64,000 bases of DNA from Sinorhizobium sp. A49 (GCF_002002725.1 NZ_MUNW01000055.1:186001-250000), one strand, 5' to 3'. Shown: positions 1 through 9,381, counted from the stretch's first letter. Numbers and translations: made by a program. The notes: generated by a model from the sequence alone, not told the origin.

Positions 1-870
1 ACGATCAACGGCGCCGACGCGCTTCGCATCGACGACAAGGTCGGCTCGATCTCGCCGGGTCGCGCCGCCGACATCCTGCTCGTCAACGACCTGCGCGAGT
101 TCCGGATCGTTGCCGTCATCGCCAAGGGCGAGGAAGTCGCGCGCGATGGTCGCATGGCGATCGAACTCGTGCCGCCGCCGCGCAGCGCCGCGCTGCTCAC
201 CTCGATGAAGGTCGCACCGATCGAGCTCGACGATCTGAAAGTGCGTTATGATGGAGCTGGTGACAGTGCTTCAGCCATGGCGATCGCCGTCACGCCGGAG
301 AAGATCTTCGTGCGCACACGCCGCGATGTCACCCTGCCGGTGAAAGACGGCTGCGTGCTCGCCGACCTGGCCCAGGACATCCAATACGTCACCGTGGTCG
401 AGCGCTACGGCAAGACGAAAAACCGCCCGGTTGCCTTCACCTCTGGCTTTGGATTGCGCGAAGGCGCCATCGCCAGCTCGACCGCGCCCGACGACAACAA
501 CATCATCTGCATCGGCGCCAACCCTGAAGACATGCAGGTCGCCATCAACCACCTCATCGCCAACGATGGCGGCCAGGTGGTGGTCAGGGACGGGAAGGTC
601 GTCTCCTTCCTGCATCTTCCGATCGGCGGCATCGTCTCTGACATCGAACCATCGGAAATGGCGGCGCTGGAGGAGGAACTGGACGACGCGGCACGGGCGC
701 TCGGCTGCACGCTGCCATGGCCGTTCATGTACATGTTCGTGCTTCAAATCACGGCGATCCCGGAATATGCCATCACCGATCTCGGGGTCGTCGATTGCGT
801 TCGGTTGAAAGTCATCTCGCCGCTTCATGGGAACGGTGGCGACGAAGAGCGCGCCGCAGCAGCGGAATAA
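1..870 (+). CDS. ade: Adenine deaminase, C-terminal part (5' end outside window)
   Basis: The frame is open from the first base and ends at 870, giving about 289 residues of the C-terminal half of an adenine deaminase (adenine to hypoxanthine plus ammonia, amidohydrolase superfamily). The visible part starts inside the metal-dependent hydrolase fold (SISPGRAADILLVND, the strand after the barrel) and continues through the characteristic C-terminal adenine deaminase domain with the IICIGANPEDMQVAINHL and HLPIGGIVSD segments. It is clearly paralogous to the complete deaminase at 2406-4196; both share the pattern G(A/T)N-x2-DM near the end. It lies 59 bases upstream of a purine permease, suggesting one purine salvage operon. 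The catalytic HxH motif lies outside the window, so activity cannot be judged. Confidence 0.9.
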   Translation, partial: TINGADALRIDDKVGSISPGRAADILLVNDLREFRIVAVIAKGEEVARDGRMAIELVPPPRSAALLTSMKVAPIELDDLKVRYDGAGDSASAMAIAVTPEKIFVRTRRDVTLPVKDGCVLADLAQDIQYVTVVERYGKTKNRPVAFTSGFGLREGAIASSTAPDDNNIICIGANPEDMQVAINHLIANDGGQVVVRDGKVVSFLHLPIGGIVSDIEPSEMAALEEELDDAARALGCTLPWPFMYMFVLQITAIPEYAITDLGVVDCVRLKVISPLHGNGGDEERAAAAE

Positions 871-929
871 AGCCTTGGAAGGGGTCGGCATCGCCGGCCC
901 CTTCCTCACTTCAAAAAAAGGGGAACAAA

Positions 930-2333
930 ATGAACTACCAACCCAAGGCCGTGGAGCCGGCCTCCGGCACAGCGCAAGCCTCCTGGCTCGCCAGCCTGCT
1001 CGATCGCTATTTCCAGATTTCGAAATTCGGTTCGACCATCCGCACCGAAATCCTTGCCGGGCTGACGACCTTTCTTGCCGCCTCCTACGTGATCGTCGTC
1101 AATCCTTCGATCCTGTCCCATGCCGGCATTCCGTTTTCGGCAGGCGTCACGGCGACCGTGCTCGTCAGTTTCATCGGCAGCTGCGCCATGGGGCTCTATG
1201 CGCGAAGCCCGATCCTCGTCGCGCCGGGCATGGGCATCAATGCGCTCTTTGCCTACACGATGGTGGTCGGTGCCAAGGTACCGCTCGAAATCGCCCTCGG
1301 CTGCGTCTTCTGGGCCGGCGTGCTCTTCACTGTCATGGCCTTCTTCAACCTGCGCCAGACGATCATCGAGGCGATCCCGGTCGATCTGCGCTACGGCATC
1401 GCCTGCGGCATCGGCCTGTTCATCGCGCTGATCGGCTTCGAAAACGCCAAGTTCATCGTCGCCAATCCGGACACGATCGTCGGGTTGACGACGTTCAACC
1501 CTGTTACCCTTACCTTCATTGCCGGCTTCATCCTGACCGTTGGCCTGGTGGTTCGCAGGGTTCCCGGTGCGATGATGGCGGGCATGATCCTCACCACCAT
1601 CCTGTCGATCCCGATCGGCCGCTGGTGGGGCGATGGCAGCGCCTTCTGGCCGGACACGCCTGATGTCCATACGCTCGTCAATTGGAGCGGCTTTTCCGCC
1701 GCACCCGACTTCAGCTTCGTCGGCCAGATCGATCTCGTCGGTGCCCTGAGCCTGATCTACGTGCCGTTCATCTTCGTCTTCCTGTTCACCAACTTCATCG
1801 AGGCGCTCTCGACCTTCCTCGGCCTTGCCGAAGCCGCCGACCTCAAGGACGAGCAGGGATTGCCGCGCAACATCAAGCAGTCGATGCATGTCGATGCCGT
1901 CGCTGCGCTGATCTCGGCCCCGCTCGGAACCAGCCCCGCCACCGTCTATCTGGAATCGGGTGCCGGCATTGCCCAGGGTGGTCGAACCGGGCTTGTCGCC
2001 CTTGTGGCCGGCCTGCTGTTCGTGCCGTTCCTGTTCCTGTCGCCGCTCCTGTCGCTGGTGCCGGCCGTGGCAACCGCGCCGGTGCTGATCCTTACCGGCC
2101 TCTTCATGTCCGAGCCGATGAGCAAGATCCGCTGGACCGACCTCGACGAGGCGATCCCCGCCTTCCTCGCCATCGTGCTGATCCCGCTGACATTCTCGAT
2201 CACGCTCGGCCTGTCGCTTGCCATCATCGCCTATGTGCTGATCAAGCTGGTCTGCGGACGGGCGGGTGATGTAAAGCCGGTCATGTGGTTCGTCGCTTTG
2301 CTCGCGGCAGCGCTCGTCGCTCAGACCCAGTAA
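930..2333 (+). CDS. AzgA-type purine (adenine/hypoxanthine) permease, NCS2 superfamily
   Basis: 467 residues, an integral membrane protein of about 12 or more hydrophobic segments. The N-terminal TEILAGLTTFLAASYVIVVNP, LVAPGMGINALFAY and later NFIEALSTFLGLAEAA blocks are typical of the AzgA/PbuG/AdeP purine permeases, which import adenine, guanine or hypoxanthine by proton symport. The start ATG at 930 is preceded by a purine-rich AAAAAAAGGGG stretch; the frame is open further upstream but overlaps the deaminase gene and has no permease-like sequence. Sandwiched between two adenine deaminases, adenine is the most likely substrate (inference). Confidence 0.9.
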   Translation: MNYQPKAVEPASGTAQASWLASLLDRYFQISKFGSTIRTEILAGLTTFLAASYVIVVNPSILSHAGIPFSAGVTATVLVSFIGSCAMGLYARSPILVAPGMGINALFAYTMVVGAKVPLEIALGCVFWAGVLFTVMAFFNLRQTIIEAIPVDLRYGIACGIGLFIALIGFENAKFIVANPDTIVGLTTFNPVTLTFIAGFILTVGLVVRRVPGAMMAGMILTTILSIPIGRWWGDGSAFWPDTPDVHTLVNWSGFSAAPDFSFVGQIDLVGALSLIYVPFIFVFLFTNFIEALSTFLGLAEAADLKDEQGLPRNIKQSMHVDAVAALISAPLGTSPATVYLESGAGIAQGGRTGLVALVAGLLFVPFLFLSPLLSLVPAVATAPVLILTGLFMSEPMSKIRWTDLDEAIPAFLAIVLIPLTFSITLGLSLAIIAYVLIKLVCGRAGDVKPVMWFVALLAAALVAQTQ

Positions 2334-2339
2334 CGTCTC

Positions 2340-2378
2340 CCGGCGCCCCTTTTCTCCGGACGGGAAAAAGGGCGCCGG
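2340..2378 (+). other. Strong intergenic stem-loop between permease and deaminase
   Basis: Arms CCGGCGCCCCTTTT and AAAAAGGGCGCCGG pair over 13 of 14 positions around an 11-base loop in the 72-base gap between the permease and the second deaminase. There is no T-run after it, so it is not a classical terminator; mRNA processing/stabilisation or partial attenuation is possible. Confidence 0.6.
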
Positions 2379-2405
2379 CATCGTCTCCATTCGAAGGAAC
2401 CTGTC

Positions 2406-4196
2406 ATGCTTCAATCCTGGTCGAGGACCGCACCCGAGCTCGTCGACGTCGCCATGGGCCGCACACCGGCGGACCTCGTGATCCGCAACGGCAAGTGGGT
2501 CAACGTCTATTCCGGCGAGATCATCCCGCACACCGACATCGCCGTCAAAGCCGGGCGCTTCGCCTATGTCGGCGCCGACGCCAGCCATGCGATCGGCGAA
2601 GGCACCAGGGTTGTCGATGCTGGCGGCCGCTATCTCGTGCCGGGGCTCTGCGACGCGCATATGCATGTGGAAAGCGGCCTCGTCACCGTCACCGAATTTG
2701 CCCGCGCCGTCATCCCGCACGGCACGACGACGATGTTCATCGACCCGCACGAAATCGCCAACGTACTCGGCCTTGCCGGCGTCAAGTTGATGAACGACGA
2801 GGCGCAGAGCCTGCCGATCAACGTCTATGTGCAGGTGCCGAGCTGCGTGCCGAGCGCGCCCGGACTAGAAACCGCCGGCGCCGAGCTTTCGGCCAAGGAC
2901 GTGGCCGAAGCCTTGAGCTGGCCGAATATCATCGGGCTTGGCGAGATGATGAATTTCCCGGGTGTCGCCTTCAACGATGCGAAGATGGTCGCCGAGATCG
3001 CGGCAACGCAGGACGCTGGGCTCACCGTCGGCGGGCACTATGCCTCGCCGCATCTCGGCCGCGAGTTTCACGCCTATGCGGCCGGCGGCCCGGCCGACGA
3101 CCATGAGGGTACGACGGTCGAGGACGCGATCGCCCGCGTCCGGCAGGGCATGCGCGCCATGCTCCGGCTCGGCTCCGCCTGGTTCGACGTCGCCGCCCAG
3201 GTCAAGGCGATCACCGAGGCAGGCGTCGATCCGCGCAATTTCCTGCTCTGCACCGACGACAGCCACTCCGGCACGCTTGTGCATGACGGCCATATGAACC
3301 GGGTGGTTCGCCACGCCATTGCCCAAGGGCTGAAGCCGATCACCGCCATCCAGATGGCCACGCTCAACACCGCGCAACACTTCGGCGTCGAGCGCGAACT
3401 CGGCTCGATCGCGCCGGGAAGGCGCGCCGACCTGATCATCACCTCGGATCTTGCCGCCCTGCCGATCGAGATGGTGTTTGCGCGCGGCGAACTGCTGGCG
3501 GAATCCGGCGCCCTGGTGCGCGATATCCCGCCCTTCGTTTATCCGGAAAGCGCCCGCAACACCGTGCATCTCGGCAAGACCCTCCAGGCCGGCGATTTCG
3601 ACATCGGCCTCAACTCCACCGAAAATCGCGCGCGCGTCCGGGTGATCGGCGTCGTCGAGAACCAGGCGCCGACACGGGCGCTTGAAGCCGAGCTTTCCGC
3701 CGCAGGCGGCATCATCGAGATGGACCGCGCCCAGGACGTCTGCCAGATCGCACTGGTGGAACGCCATCGTGGCACCGGCGAAGTCGTCAACGCGTTTGTA
3801 TCCGGTTTCGGCTACGACAGCGATTGCGCCGTTGCCAGCACCGTTGCCCATGACAGCCACCACATGATCGTCGTCGGCACCAACAAGGCCGACATGGCGC
3901 AGGCTGCCAACCGGCTACACGACGTCGGCGGTGGCATCGTCGTGATCAAGGACGGCAAGGAGCTTGCCCTGGTGGAACTGCCGGTGGCGGGGCTGATGTC
4001 AGACCAGCGCGCCGAGATCGTCGCCGACAAGGCCGCGGCACTCGTCGAGGCGATGCGCACCTGCGGCTGCCGACTGAACAACGCCTACATGCAGCACTCG
4101 CTGCTGGCGCTCGTCGTCATTCCCGAACTGCGCATCTCCGACAAGGGGCTGATCGATGTGCGAACCTTCGAGAAGGTCGACGTCGTCATTTCGTAG
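2406..4196 (+). CDS. ade: Adenine deaminase (complete paralog)
   Basis: 596 residues, close to the usual adenine deaminase length. The metal-binding signature DAHMHVESG (after GLC, near residue 85) and the following HGTTTMFIDPHEIANVLG block are diagnostic for Ade; the LCTDDSHSG segment supplies the catalytic aspartate region, and the C-terminal domain carries MIVVGTNKADMAQAANRL. The enzyme converts adenine to hypoxanthine in the cytoplasm. Translation probably starts at the ATG at 2406, preceded by GAAGGAAC. It is the third gene of an ade-permease-ade arrangement. Confidence 0.93.
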   Translation: MLQSWSRTAPELVDVAMGRTPADLVIRNGKWVNVYSGEIIPHTDIAVKAGRFAYVGADASHAIGEGTRVVDAGGRYLVPGLCDAHMHVESGLVTVTEFARAVIPHGTTTMFIDPHEIANVLGLAGVKLMNDEAQSLPINVYVQVPSCVPSAPGLETAGAELSAKDVAEALSWPNIIGLGEMMNFPGVAFNDAKMVAEIAATQDAGLTVGGHYASPHLGREFHAYAAGGPADDHEGTTVEDAIARVRQGMRAMLRLGSAWFDVAAQVKAITEAGVDPRNFLLCTDDSHSGTLVHDGHMNRVVRHAIAQGLKPITAIQMATLNTAQHFGVERELGSIAPGRRADLIITSDLAALPIEMVFARGELLAESGALVRDIPPFVYPESARNTVHLGKTLQAGDFDIGLNSTENRARVRVIGVVENQAPTRALEAELSAAGGIIEMDRAQDVCQIALVERHRGTGEVVNAFVSGFGYDSDCAVASTVAHDSHHMIVVGTNKADMAQAANRLHDVGGGIVVIKDGKELALVELPVAGLMSDQRAEIVADKAAALVEAMRTCGCRLNNAYMQHSLLALVVIPELRISDKGLIDVRTFEKVDVVIS

Positions 4197-4213
4197 CCAT
4201 CCCAGCCAAAACA

Positions 4214-4239
4214 CTCGACCACCCGGACGGGCGGTCGAG
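4214..4239. terminator. Possible bidirectional terminator hairpin
   Basis: CTCGACC (4214-4220) pairs with GGTCGAG (4233-4239) between the convergent deaminase and serine hydrolase genes. The loop can pair partly as well. T-runs are poor, so the call is tentative. Confidence 0.4.
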
Positions 4240-4280
4240 ATTAGAGGTTGAAACATGCTGCCGGCGGGTTCTCGGCAAGC

Positions 4281-5423
4281 CTAGCCGTCCAGGATGATAC
4301 CGATCGCCCGGTCGAGGACCTCATGCAGACCGCTGGCGTAGAATGACATGCGGTAGCCCGAACCGACATTGCTGGTCATCGCCATCGTCAGGCCCGAAAT
4401 CGGCTCGTGCTGCATGACGGTGACATAGCCGGGAATACTGCCCTGGTGGCCATAGACGAGCCGACCGGCATAGCTGCTCTGGAACAGGCCAGCGCCCGTT
4501 TCGCGCATCCGCGTGCCGGGAAAGCTGACGGCGACGCGGCCTTCGCTCATCTCCCTGAACATACCGTCCGCCAAAAGCCTGCCGCCGAACAGTGCCCGCA
4601 TGAAGGCGACCATGTCACTGGGCGTCGAGACCATGTCGCCACAGGCATAGGCGGCGGTGAAAGGAAACGAATCCGAGGAATCCTGAAGCGCGTCGGAATA
4701 GGGCAGCACGCCGTCCATGCGCCACATCTCGGCGCCGGCAGCGATGCCCGCCCCGGCATCGGCCGCCGGTGGCGGCCGATGGTAATAGCCGCGCACCATG
4801 TGCTCTTCCGGGAAGCTTTCGGTCGCGGGCGACCAGGTGTTTTCGAGGCCGAGCGGTTCGAGCACTTCGCGGCGGACATAGGCACCAAGCGACTGGCCGG
4901 TCAGTTGTTCGATCAGCATACCGGCCAGCACATAGCCGGTGTTGTTGTAAACGGCAGGACCGCCGGGCACCGTCTGTCCGCCGACCTGAAAGGCGAGATC
5001 CACGAGTTCCGCCGGCGTCCAGATACGATCCGGCGTCATCGGAATGTCGTACTCGAACTCCGGCAGTCCGCCGCGGTGGTTGATGAGCTGACGCACGGAA
5101 ATTGCGGTTGCTCCGGGCAGATCAGGAAACCAGCGCGAGATCGGCGCGCCAAGATCCACGGCACCGCTTTCGGCGAGCTTCAGCAAAGCTGCGACGGTGA
5201 ACGTCTTGGTACAACTGCCGATCTTGAACAGCTGCGTCGGCGAAACCGGCAAACCCCGCGCCCGATCGGAGAGCCCCGACGTCACGGCGACGGTTTCGCC
5301 ATCTCGCTGCGAAAAAGCAAGGGAAACGCCGACGGCGCCATCGTCGATGTAACCGCCAAGCAGCCGGTTGATATCGTCAACCCTATTGCCATCGTGACCT
5401 GTCACCCCATCCATCCTGATCAC
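4281..5423 (-). CDS. Serine hydrolase, beta-lactamase / DD-peptidase (S12) family
   Basis: 380 residues with the three class C beta-lactamase-fold motifs: SxxK as SCTK (residues 70-73), YxN as YNN near residue 156 and HxG as HQG near residue 333. No signal peptide is visible, so it is probably cytoplasmic. The family includes D-aminopeptidases, esterases and amide hydrolases; the substrate cannot be read from sequence. Its start ATG overlaps the stop of the upstream binding-protein gene (ATGA), so the two are translationally coupled. A D-amino-acid-containing peptide or amide substrate delivered by that binding protein is a reasonable inference. Confidence 0.85.
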   Translation of the reverse strand: MIRMDGVTGHDGNRVDDINRLLGGYIDDGAVGVSLAFSQRDGETVAVTSGLSDRARGLPVSPTQLFKIGSCTKTFTVAALLKLAESGAVDLGAPISRWFPDLPGATAISVRQLINHRGGLPEFEYDIPMTPDRIWTPAELVDLAFQVGGQTVPGGPAVYNNTGYVLAGMLIEQLTGQSLGAYVRREVLEPLGLENTWSPATESFPEEHMVRGYYHRPPPAADAGAGIAAGAEMWRMDGVLPYSDALQDSSDSFPFTAAYACGDMVSTPSDMVAFMRALFGGRLLADGMFREMSEGRVAVSFPGTRMRETGAGLFQSSYAGRLVYGHQGSIPGYVTVMQHEPISGLTMAMTSNVGSGYRMSFYASGLHEVLDRAIGIILDG

Positions 5424-7018
5424 TCCGTGATATCAACGCTGGCGAAATTCTGGCGGCCAAATGCGTCGAGCACATAGTTCGTGACGCTCTTGCGCACCGG
5501 GATCGACACGACAGAATGGGCGATAGGCGCAACCGGAACTTCGGCCTTGAGGATCGCCTGCGCCTTTCCATAAAGCGCGGCGCGCTCCTTGGGGTCGGCG
5601 GCAACACGTGCATCCTGAAGCAGCTTCTCGAAATCGGCGTTGCACCAGCGCGCCCGGTTGGAGCCGCCCTGCACACCGTCGCAGCTCAGCAGATAGCTGA
5701 GCATATTGTCAGGGTCGCCGTTGTCGCTGCTGCCGCCGAGCAGGAATACGTCATGCTCGCCCTTGGCGGTGCGGCTCAGATACTCTGCCCATTCGAAGCT
5801 GACGATCTCGGATTTGACGCCGATGGCGTTCCAGTCGGCCTGGATCATCTCCGCCATGCGGCGGGCATTCGGATTGTATGGGCGCGACACCGGCATCGCC
5901 CAGAGCGCGACCGAAATGTCACCCTCGTGGCCCGCCTCCTTCAGCAGCGCCTTGGCGCCCTCCGGATCGTAATCGATACCCGCGTCTTTGGCGGCACCGA
6001 GCTGGGCCGGCGGCACGACGCTGCCAGCCACGCTGCCGGCACCCTGATACACCGCTTCCACGATCGCCTGCCGGTTGACTGCCTTGGCAAGCGCCAGCCG
6101 GATACGCGCATCGCCAAGCGGCTTGTGCTCGACGTTGAAGCCGAGAACGCCGATGTTCTGGCCCTCGAGATTGTAGACCGTCACTTCGGGATCGTTGCGG
6201 AGTTCGGCGACGGTGCCCGGAGGTGGCGGTGCTGCGACCTGGCATTCGTTCGCCTTGAGGCGAGCCACGCGCACGGTCGGCTCGGGCGTGATCGCGAAGA
6301 CCAGGGTGTCGATCTTCGGCGCGCCGTTCCAGTAGTCCTTGTTAGCCGAGTAGCGGATCTGGCTATCCTGCGCATAGGCTTCGAGCACGAACGGCCCGGT
6401 GCCGACAGGCGCCTGGTCGATCAGTTCCGGCGTGCCGGCCGCCACCATCTTCTCGGTCTGCTCCAGAGACAGAACCGAGAGATAGTCGAGCGCAATGCTC
6501 GGCAGGAACGTGACGTTTGCCGATGTCAGCGTGAAGCGCACCGTATGGTCGTCCAGCTTCTCGATCTTCTCGATCAGCGGCCCGAGCCCAAGCGCGCTGA
6601 AATATTCGTAGGAGGCGTTCGACAGCTTGTGGTACGGGTTGTCTGCATTGCGCTGGCGGTCGAAGGTGTAGAGCACGTCGTCGGCATTGAACTCGCGCGT
6701 CGGCGTGAACTGCGCATTGGCATGAAACTTGACGCCGTGTCGCAGATGGAAGGTGTAGACCTTGCCGTCCTCGGACACGTCCCAGCTTTCGGCGAGCGCC
6801 GGTCCCACTTCCGTCGTGCCCGGTTTGAATTCCACCAGCCGGTTGAAGATCGGCTTGGCAGCCGCATCCATGGTGGAATCGGCCGTTCCGATCATCGGAT
6901 TGAACGTCTCAGGGCTCGCCTCCGAGCAGTAGACCAGCGTCTTGGCATAGGCCTGCCCGCCAAGCAGAATTGTCGACGCGACGAGCGCGGTGCGCAGGAT
7001 CAGACGGGTTGATTTCAT
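5420..7018 (-). CDS. ABC transporter substrate-binding protein, oligopeptide/dipeptide (SBP_bac_5) family
   Basis: 532 residues beginning with a Sec signal peptide (hydrophobic stretch to about residue 25, cleavage after QAYA). The SBP family 5 pattern is seen in TLVYCSEASPETFNPMIGT, the FHLRHGVKFHANAQFTPTREFNADDV block and RLALAKAVNRQAIVEAVYQG. It should bind a peptide or similar solute in the periplasm. No permease or ATPase gene lies nearby, so it must use a transporter encoded elsewhere. It is coupled by a 4-base overlap to the serine hydrolase. Confidence 0.9.
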   Translation of the reverse strand: MKSTRLILRTALVASTILLGGQAYAKTLVYCSEASPETFNPMIGTADSTMDAAAKPIFNRLVEFKPGTTEVGPALAESWDVSEDGKVYTFHLRHGVKFHANAQFTPTREFNADDVLYTFDRQRNADNPYHKLSNASYEYFSALGLGPLIEKIEKLDDHTVRFTLTSANVTFLPSIALDYLSVLSLEQTEKMVAAGTPELIDQAPVGTGPFVLEAYAQDSQIRYSANKDYWNGAPKIDTLVFAITPEPTVRVARLKANECQVAAPPPPGTVAELRNDPEVTVYNLEGQNIGVLGFNVEHKPLGDARIRLALAKAVNRQAIVEAVYQGAGSVAGSVVPPAQLGAAKDAGIDYDPEGAKALLKEAGHEGDISVALWAMPVSRPYNPNARRMAEMIQADWNAIGVKSEIVSFEWAEYLSRTAKGEHDVFLLGGSSDNGDPDNMLSYLLSCDGVQGGSNRARWCNADFEKLLQDARVAADPKERAALYGKAQAILKAEVPVAPIAHSVVSIPVRKSVTNYVLDAFGRQNFASVDITE

Positions 7019-7108
7019 AGCAAACGCTCCTGATTGCCTTGGTGTTGACGTCGCCGCGCGGTTCTCCTTACCGCATCGACGACGTTTCGATCTTGATGGT
7101 CTGCCCGT

Positions 7109-8284
7109 TCATTGAGCGACCGGGGAAAGTGATGGCGTGCGGGCCTTCTCTATGAACCGCTCGGGCGTAAGCGCACCGAAATCGACACCGAGGGAGGCGA
7201 CATCCTCCGGCATCGCGGCACCGCGCAGCAGCGCCGAGGCGATCCGCGCCACGGTTAGCGACACCTGGAAACCATAGCCGCCCTGGCCGCCGAGCCAGAA
7301 GAAGCCCGGCAGACGCGGATCGAAGCCGACGACGGGCGTGCGATCGGGCGAGAAGGTGCGCAAGCCGGCCCAGGGTCGCTGCGGACGGCCGATGCGAAGC
7401 GCCGTCGCCTGCTCGATCCGGTCGACGGCGATGGCAACGTCGATATCCTCAGGATATGCGTCGCAAGGTGGCGAGTCCGTTTCGTCCGCCAGCGAGCCGA
7501 TCAGTTTTCCCGCATCCGGCTTGAAATAGAAGCGCTCGTGCAAATCGACAGCCAGCGGCCACTGACGCGCGTCGAGCCCCACGGGCGGATCGAACATGAA
7601 CGCAGTGCGTCGCTTGGGCGCGAAGCCGAGCCCCGCCAGCCCTGCCCGCTCGGCGATCACATCGACCCAGGCGCCCGCCGCGTTGACGACCATATCGGCC
7701 ACGTGGGAGCCCGACGAAGTCACCACTTGAAAACCGCCGGAAATACCGGCGATCTCCAGCACTTCCTCGCCCGAAATGATAGTCCCGCCAAGCACCTTCA
7801 GCGCGGCGGCCGAGGCTTGCACCATCTTGCCGGTGTCGATATCGAGAGCGCCGGGCTCGTAGACCCCGCCGCAGGTGGTATCAGTGCGGATGACGGGGAT
7901 AAAGCCATTGACTTCGTCTGCCGAAATCCTCCGGACGCTGGGCACGAGCGCCTGATACTTCTGCGCCAGCTCATCGACCATCGCATCGTCATCGCGCCCA
8001 CCGAAATGCAAGGCGCCGCGCACATGCTCGGCAAAGCCGCCGTCGACAATGGCCGGGCGGCTGGCAACGGAAAGCGCCCGGACCACCGTGTTGCCGTAGG
8101 TTTCGGCAAACAGCGCCGCCGAGCGGCCGCTCGCATGATAGCCGAGATGCGCTTCGCGCTCGATGAGCGTGACCGAAGCCCATTTTTGGATGGCAGCCGC
8201 CGCCGAAAGGCCGGCGATACCGCCGCCAATGACAATCACTTTGGGAGAAGAAGATCCTGAGTGCATAGCCATTGGTAAAATCAT
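7109..8284 (-). CDS. FAD-dependent oxidoreductase, DAO (D-amino-acid/glycine oxidase) family
   Basis: 391 residues with an N-terminal dinucleotide-binding motif VIVIGGGIAGLSAAAAI followed by the acidic strand end LIERE, and the C-terminal VVGFDPRLPGFFWLGGQGGYGF block typical of DAO-family enzymes. It probably oxidises an amino or imino acid. Three in-frame ATGs (8284, 8272, 8266) occur; the first overlaps an inverted repeat likely to be an operator, so one of the later two may be used. It is 90 bases upstream of the binding-protein gene and divergent from the XRE-cupin regulator. Confidence 0.85.
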   Translation of the reverse strand: MILPMAMHSGSSSPKVIVIGGGIAGLSAAAAIQKWASVTLIEREAHLGYHASGRSAALFAETYGNTVVRALSVASRPAIVDGGFAEHVRGALHFGGRDDDAMVDELAQKYQALVPSVRRISADEVNGFIPVIRTDTTCGGVYEPGALDIDTGKMVQASAAALKVLGGTIISGEEVLEIAGISGGFQVVTSSGSHVADMVVNAAGAWVDVIAERAGLAGLGFAPKRRTAFMFDPPVGLDARQWPLAVDLHERFYFKPDAGKLIGSLADETDSPPCDAYPEDIDVAIAVDRIEQATALRIGRPQRPWAGLRTFSPDRTPVVGFDPRLPGFFWLGGQGGYGFQVSLTVARIASALLRGAAMPEDVASLGVDFGALTPERFIEKARTPSLSPVAQ

Positions 8285-8320
8285 TTTCCTATACGGTCAA
8301 TATTTAGTGTATCGGAAAAT
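8283..8320. promoter_or_regulatory. 12-bp inverted repeat, probable operator of the XRE-cupin regulator
   Basis: Left arm ATTTTCCTATAC (8283-8294) and right arm GTATCGGAAAAT (8309-8320) are inverted repeats with a single mismatch and a 14-base AT-rich spacer. The site lies in the divergent promoter region between the DAO-family gene and the regulator, the expected place for an operator controlling both. Confidence 0.6.
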
Positions 8321-8388
8321 TCTTGACGCTTGTTGCGAGGCGACCGGAGTTTAACTAGCTAGTGAAAGGTCGCTTGCGGGAGAAAACC

Positions 8389-9012
8389 ATGTCGGAACAG
8401 CCAAACCTCGGCGATTGCCTTCGAAACCTGAGGAAACATCACGGCTGGACACTTCAGGATGTCAACCACCTCACCGGCGTCGCCGTCTCCACACTATCCA
8501 AGGTCGAGAACGACCAGATGTCGCTGACCTACGACAAGCTGCTGCAGATCTGCGCCGGCCTCGGCGTGCATGTCACCGAACTGCTCAGCGGCGACAGCAA
8601 GCAGCCGGCCGCCCGCACGCGCCGCTCGGTAACCTCGGCAACCACGACGCTGCGGCAACTGACGCGCAACTACGATTATCACTATCTCGCCACCGATCTG
8701 GTGCGAAAGCGCATGGTGCCTATCCTCGCCCATGCCCGGGCGCACACTTTGGAGGAGTTCGGCCCGCTGACACGGCACGCCGGCGAAGAGTTCCTGATCG
8801 TGCTCAAAGGCGAGATCGAACTGCATACGGATCAATATGCCCCGGTGCGGCTGAAGGCCGGTGAGAGCGTTTATATCGATTCGACCATGGGCCACGCCTA
8901 TCTCTCGGTCGGTGAAGGCGAGGCGGAAATGCTGTGTGTCTGCTCCGGCGACGAGCCGGACATGGAAAAGACCCTGCTCAGCATTACCGATGGCCAGACC
9001 ACCGATCGCTAG
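8389..9012 (+). CDS. XRE-family transcriptional regulator with C-terminal cupin domain
   Basis: 207 residues from the ATG at 8389, which has GGGAG five bases upstream; a GTG at 8362 would add nine residues but lacks such a site. The N-terminal helix-turn-helix (LRNLRKHHGWTLQDVNHLTGVAVSTLSKVEND) is followed by a cupin barrel (HAGEEFLIVLKGEIELHTD... LKAGESVYIDSTMGHAYLS). This architecture is common in regulators of amino-acid and polyamine catabolism, where the cupin senses a small ligand. It likely regulates the divergent DAO/binding-protein/hydrolase operon. Confidence 0.9.
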   Translation: MSEQPNLGDCLRNLRKHHGWTLQDVNHLTGVAVSTLSKVENDQMSLTYDKLLQICAGLGVHVTELLSGDSKQPAARTRRSVTSATTTLRQLTRNYDYHYLATDLVRKRMVPILAHARAHTLEEFGPLTRHAGEEFLIVLKGEIELHTDQYAPVRLKAGESVYIDSTMGHAYLSVGEGEAEMLCVCSGDEPDMEKTLLSITDGQTTDR

Positions 9013-9381
9013 CCGATTGATAGCGACATCGGAGCCGCCGTCGGGTTCTCACACATTTGCCGGCGTGCAGGATCGTCAGGAGACGCACCGGCATCGCCGT
9101 CTACCTCCTCACGCCCGATCGCGGACCGTCGGGTCTGCGTCTGTCGAGTGGCAGGCCTTGACCATGACCGGTCCCTAAACGCGGCATGGTGCGGACCGCC
9201 CTGTTTGCCGCTTTCGCGCGACCGCCTGCCGCCGCCACTTGCGCAATTCGATCCGACCGCCTTTGGACCTGTCGATGCGCTGGGCTATCACCGCGCCGGA
9301 TATCCGATCTTCGGCCAGTGACGGAAGCCAAAGCTTGGCGCGACCTCACCCGTCGCGCAGTCTGTCCGCGACGGCGCGCGA
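9013..9381. other. 369-base gap without a recognisable gene
   Basis: Open frames here are short, mutually overlapping and low in complexity (arginine-rich), and none resembles a known protein. I see no terminator, repeat or RNA gene. Confidence 0.5.

Noticed and set aside
906-2750. A 614-codon open frame on the minus strand
   Set aside because: It lies antisense to the purine permease and deaminase genes, is rich in Asp/Arg/His as expected of an antisense frame in high-GC DNA, and has no recognisable domain.
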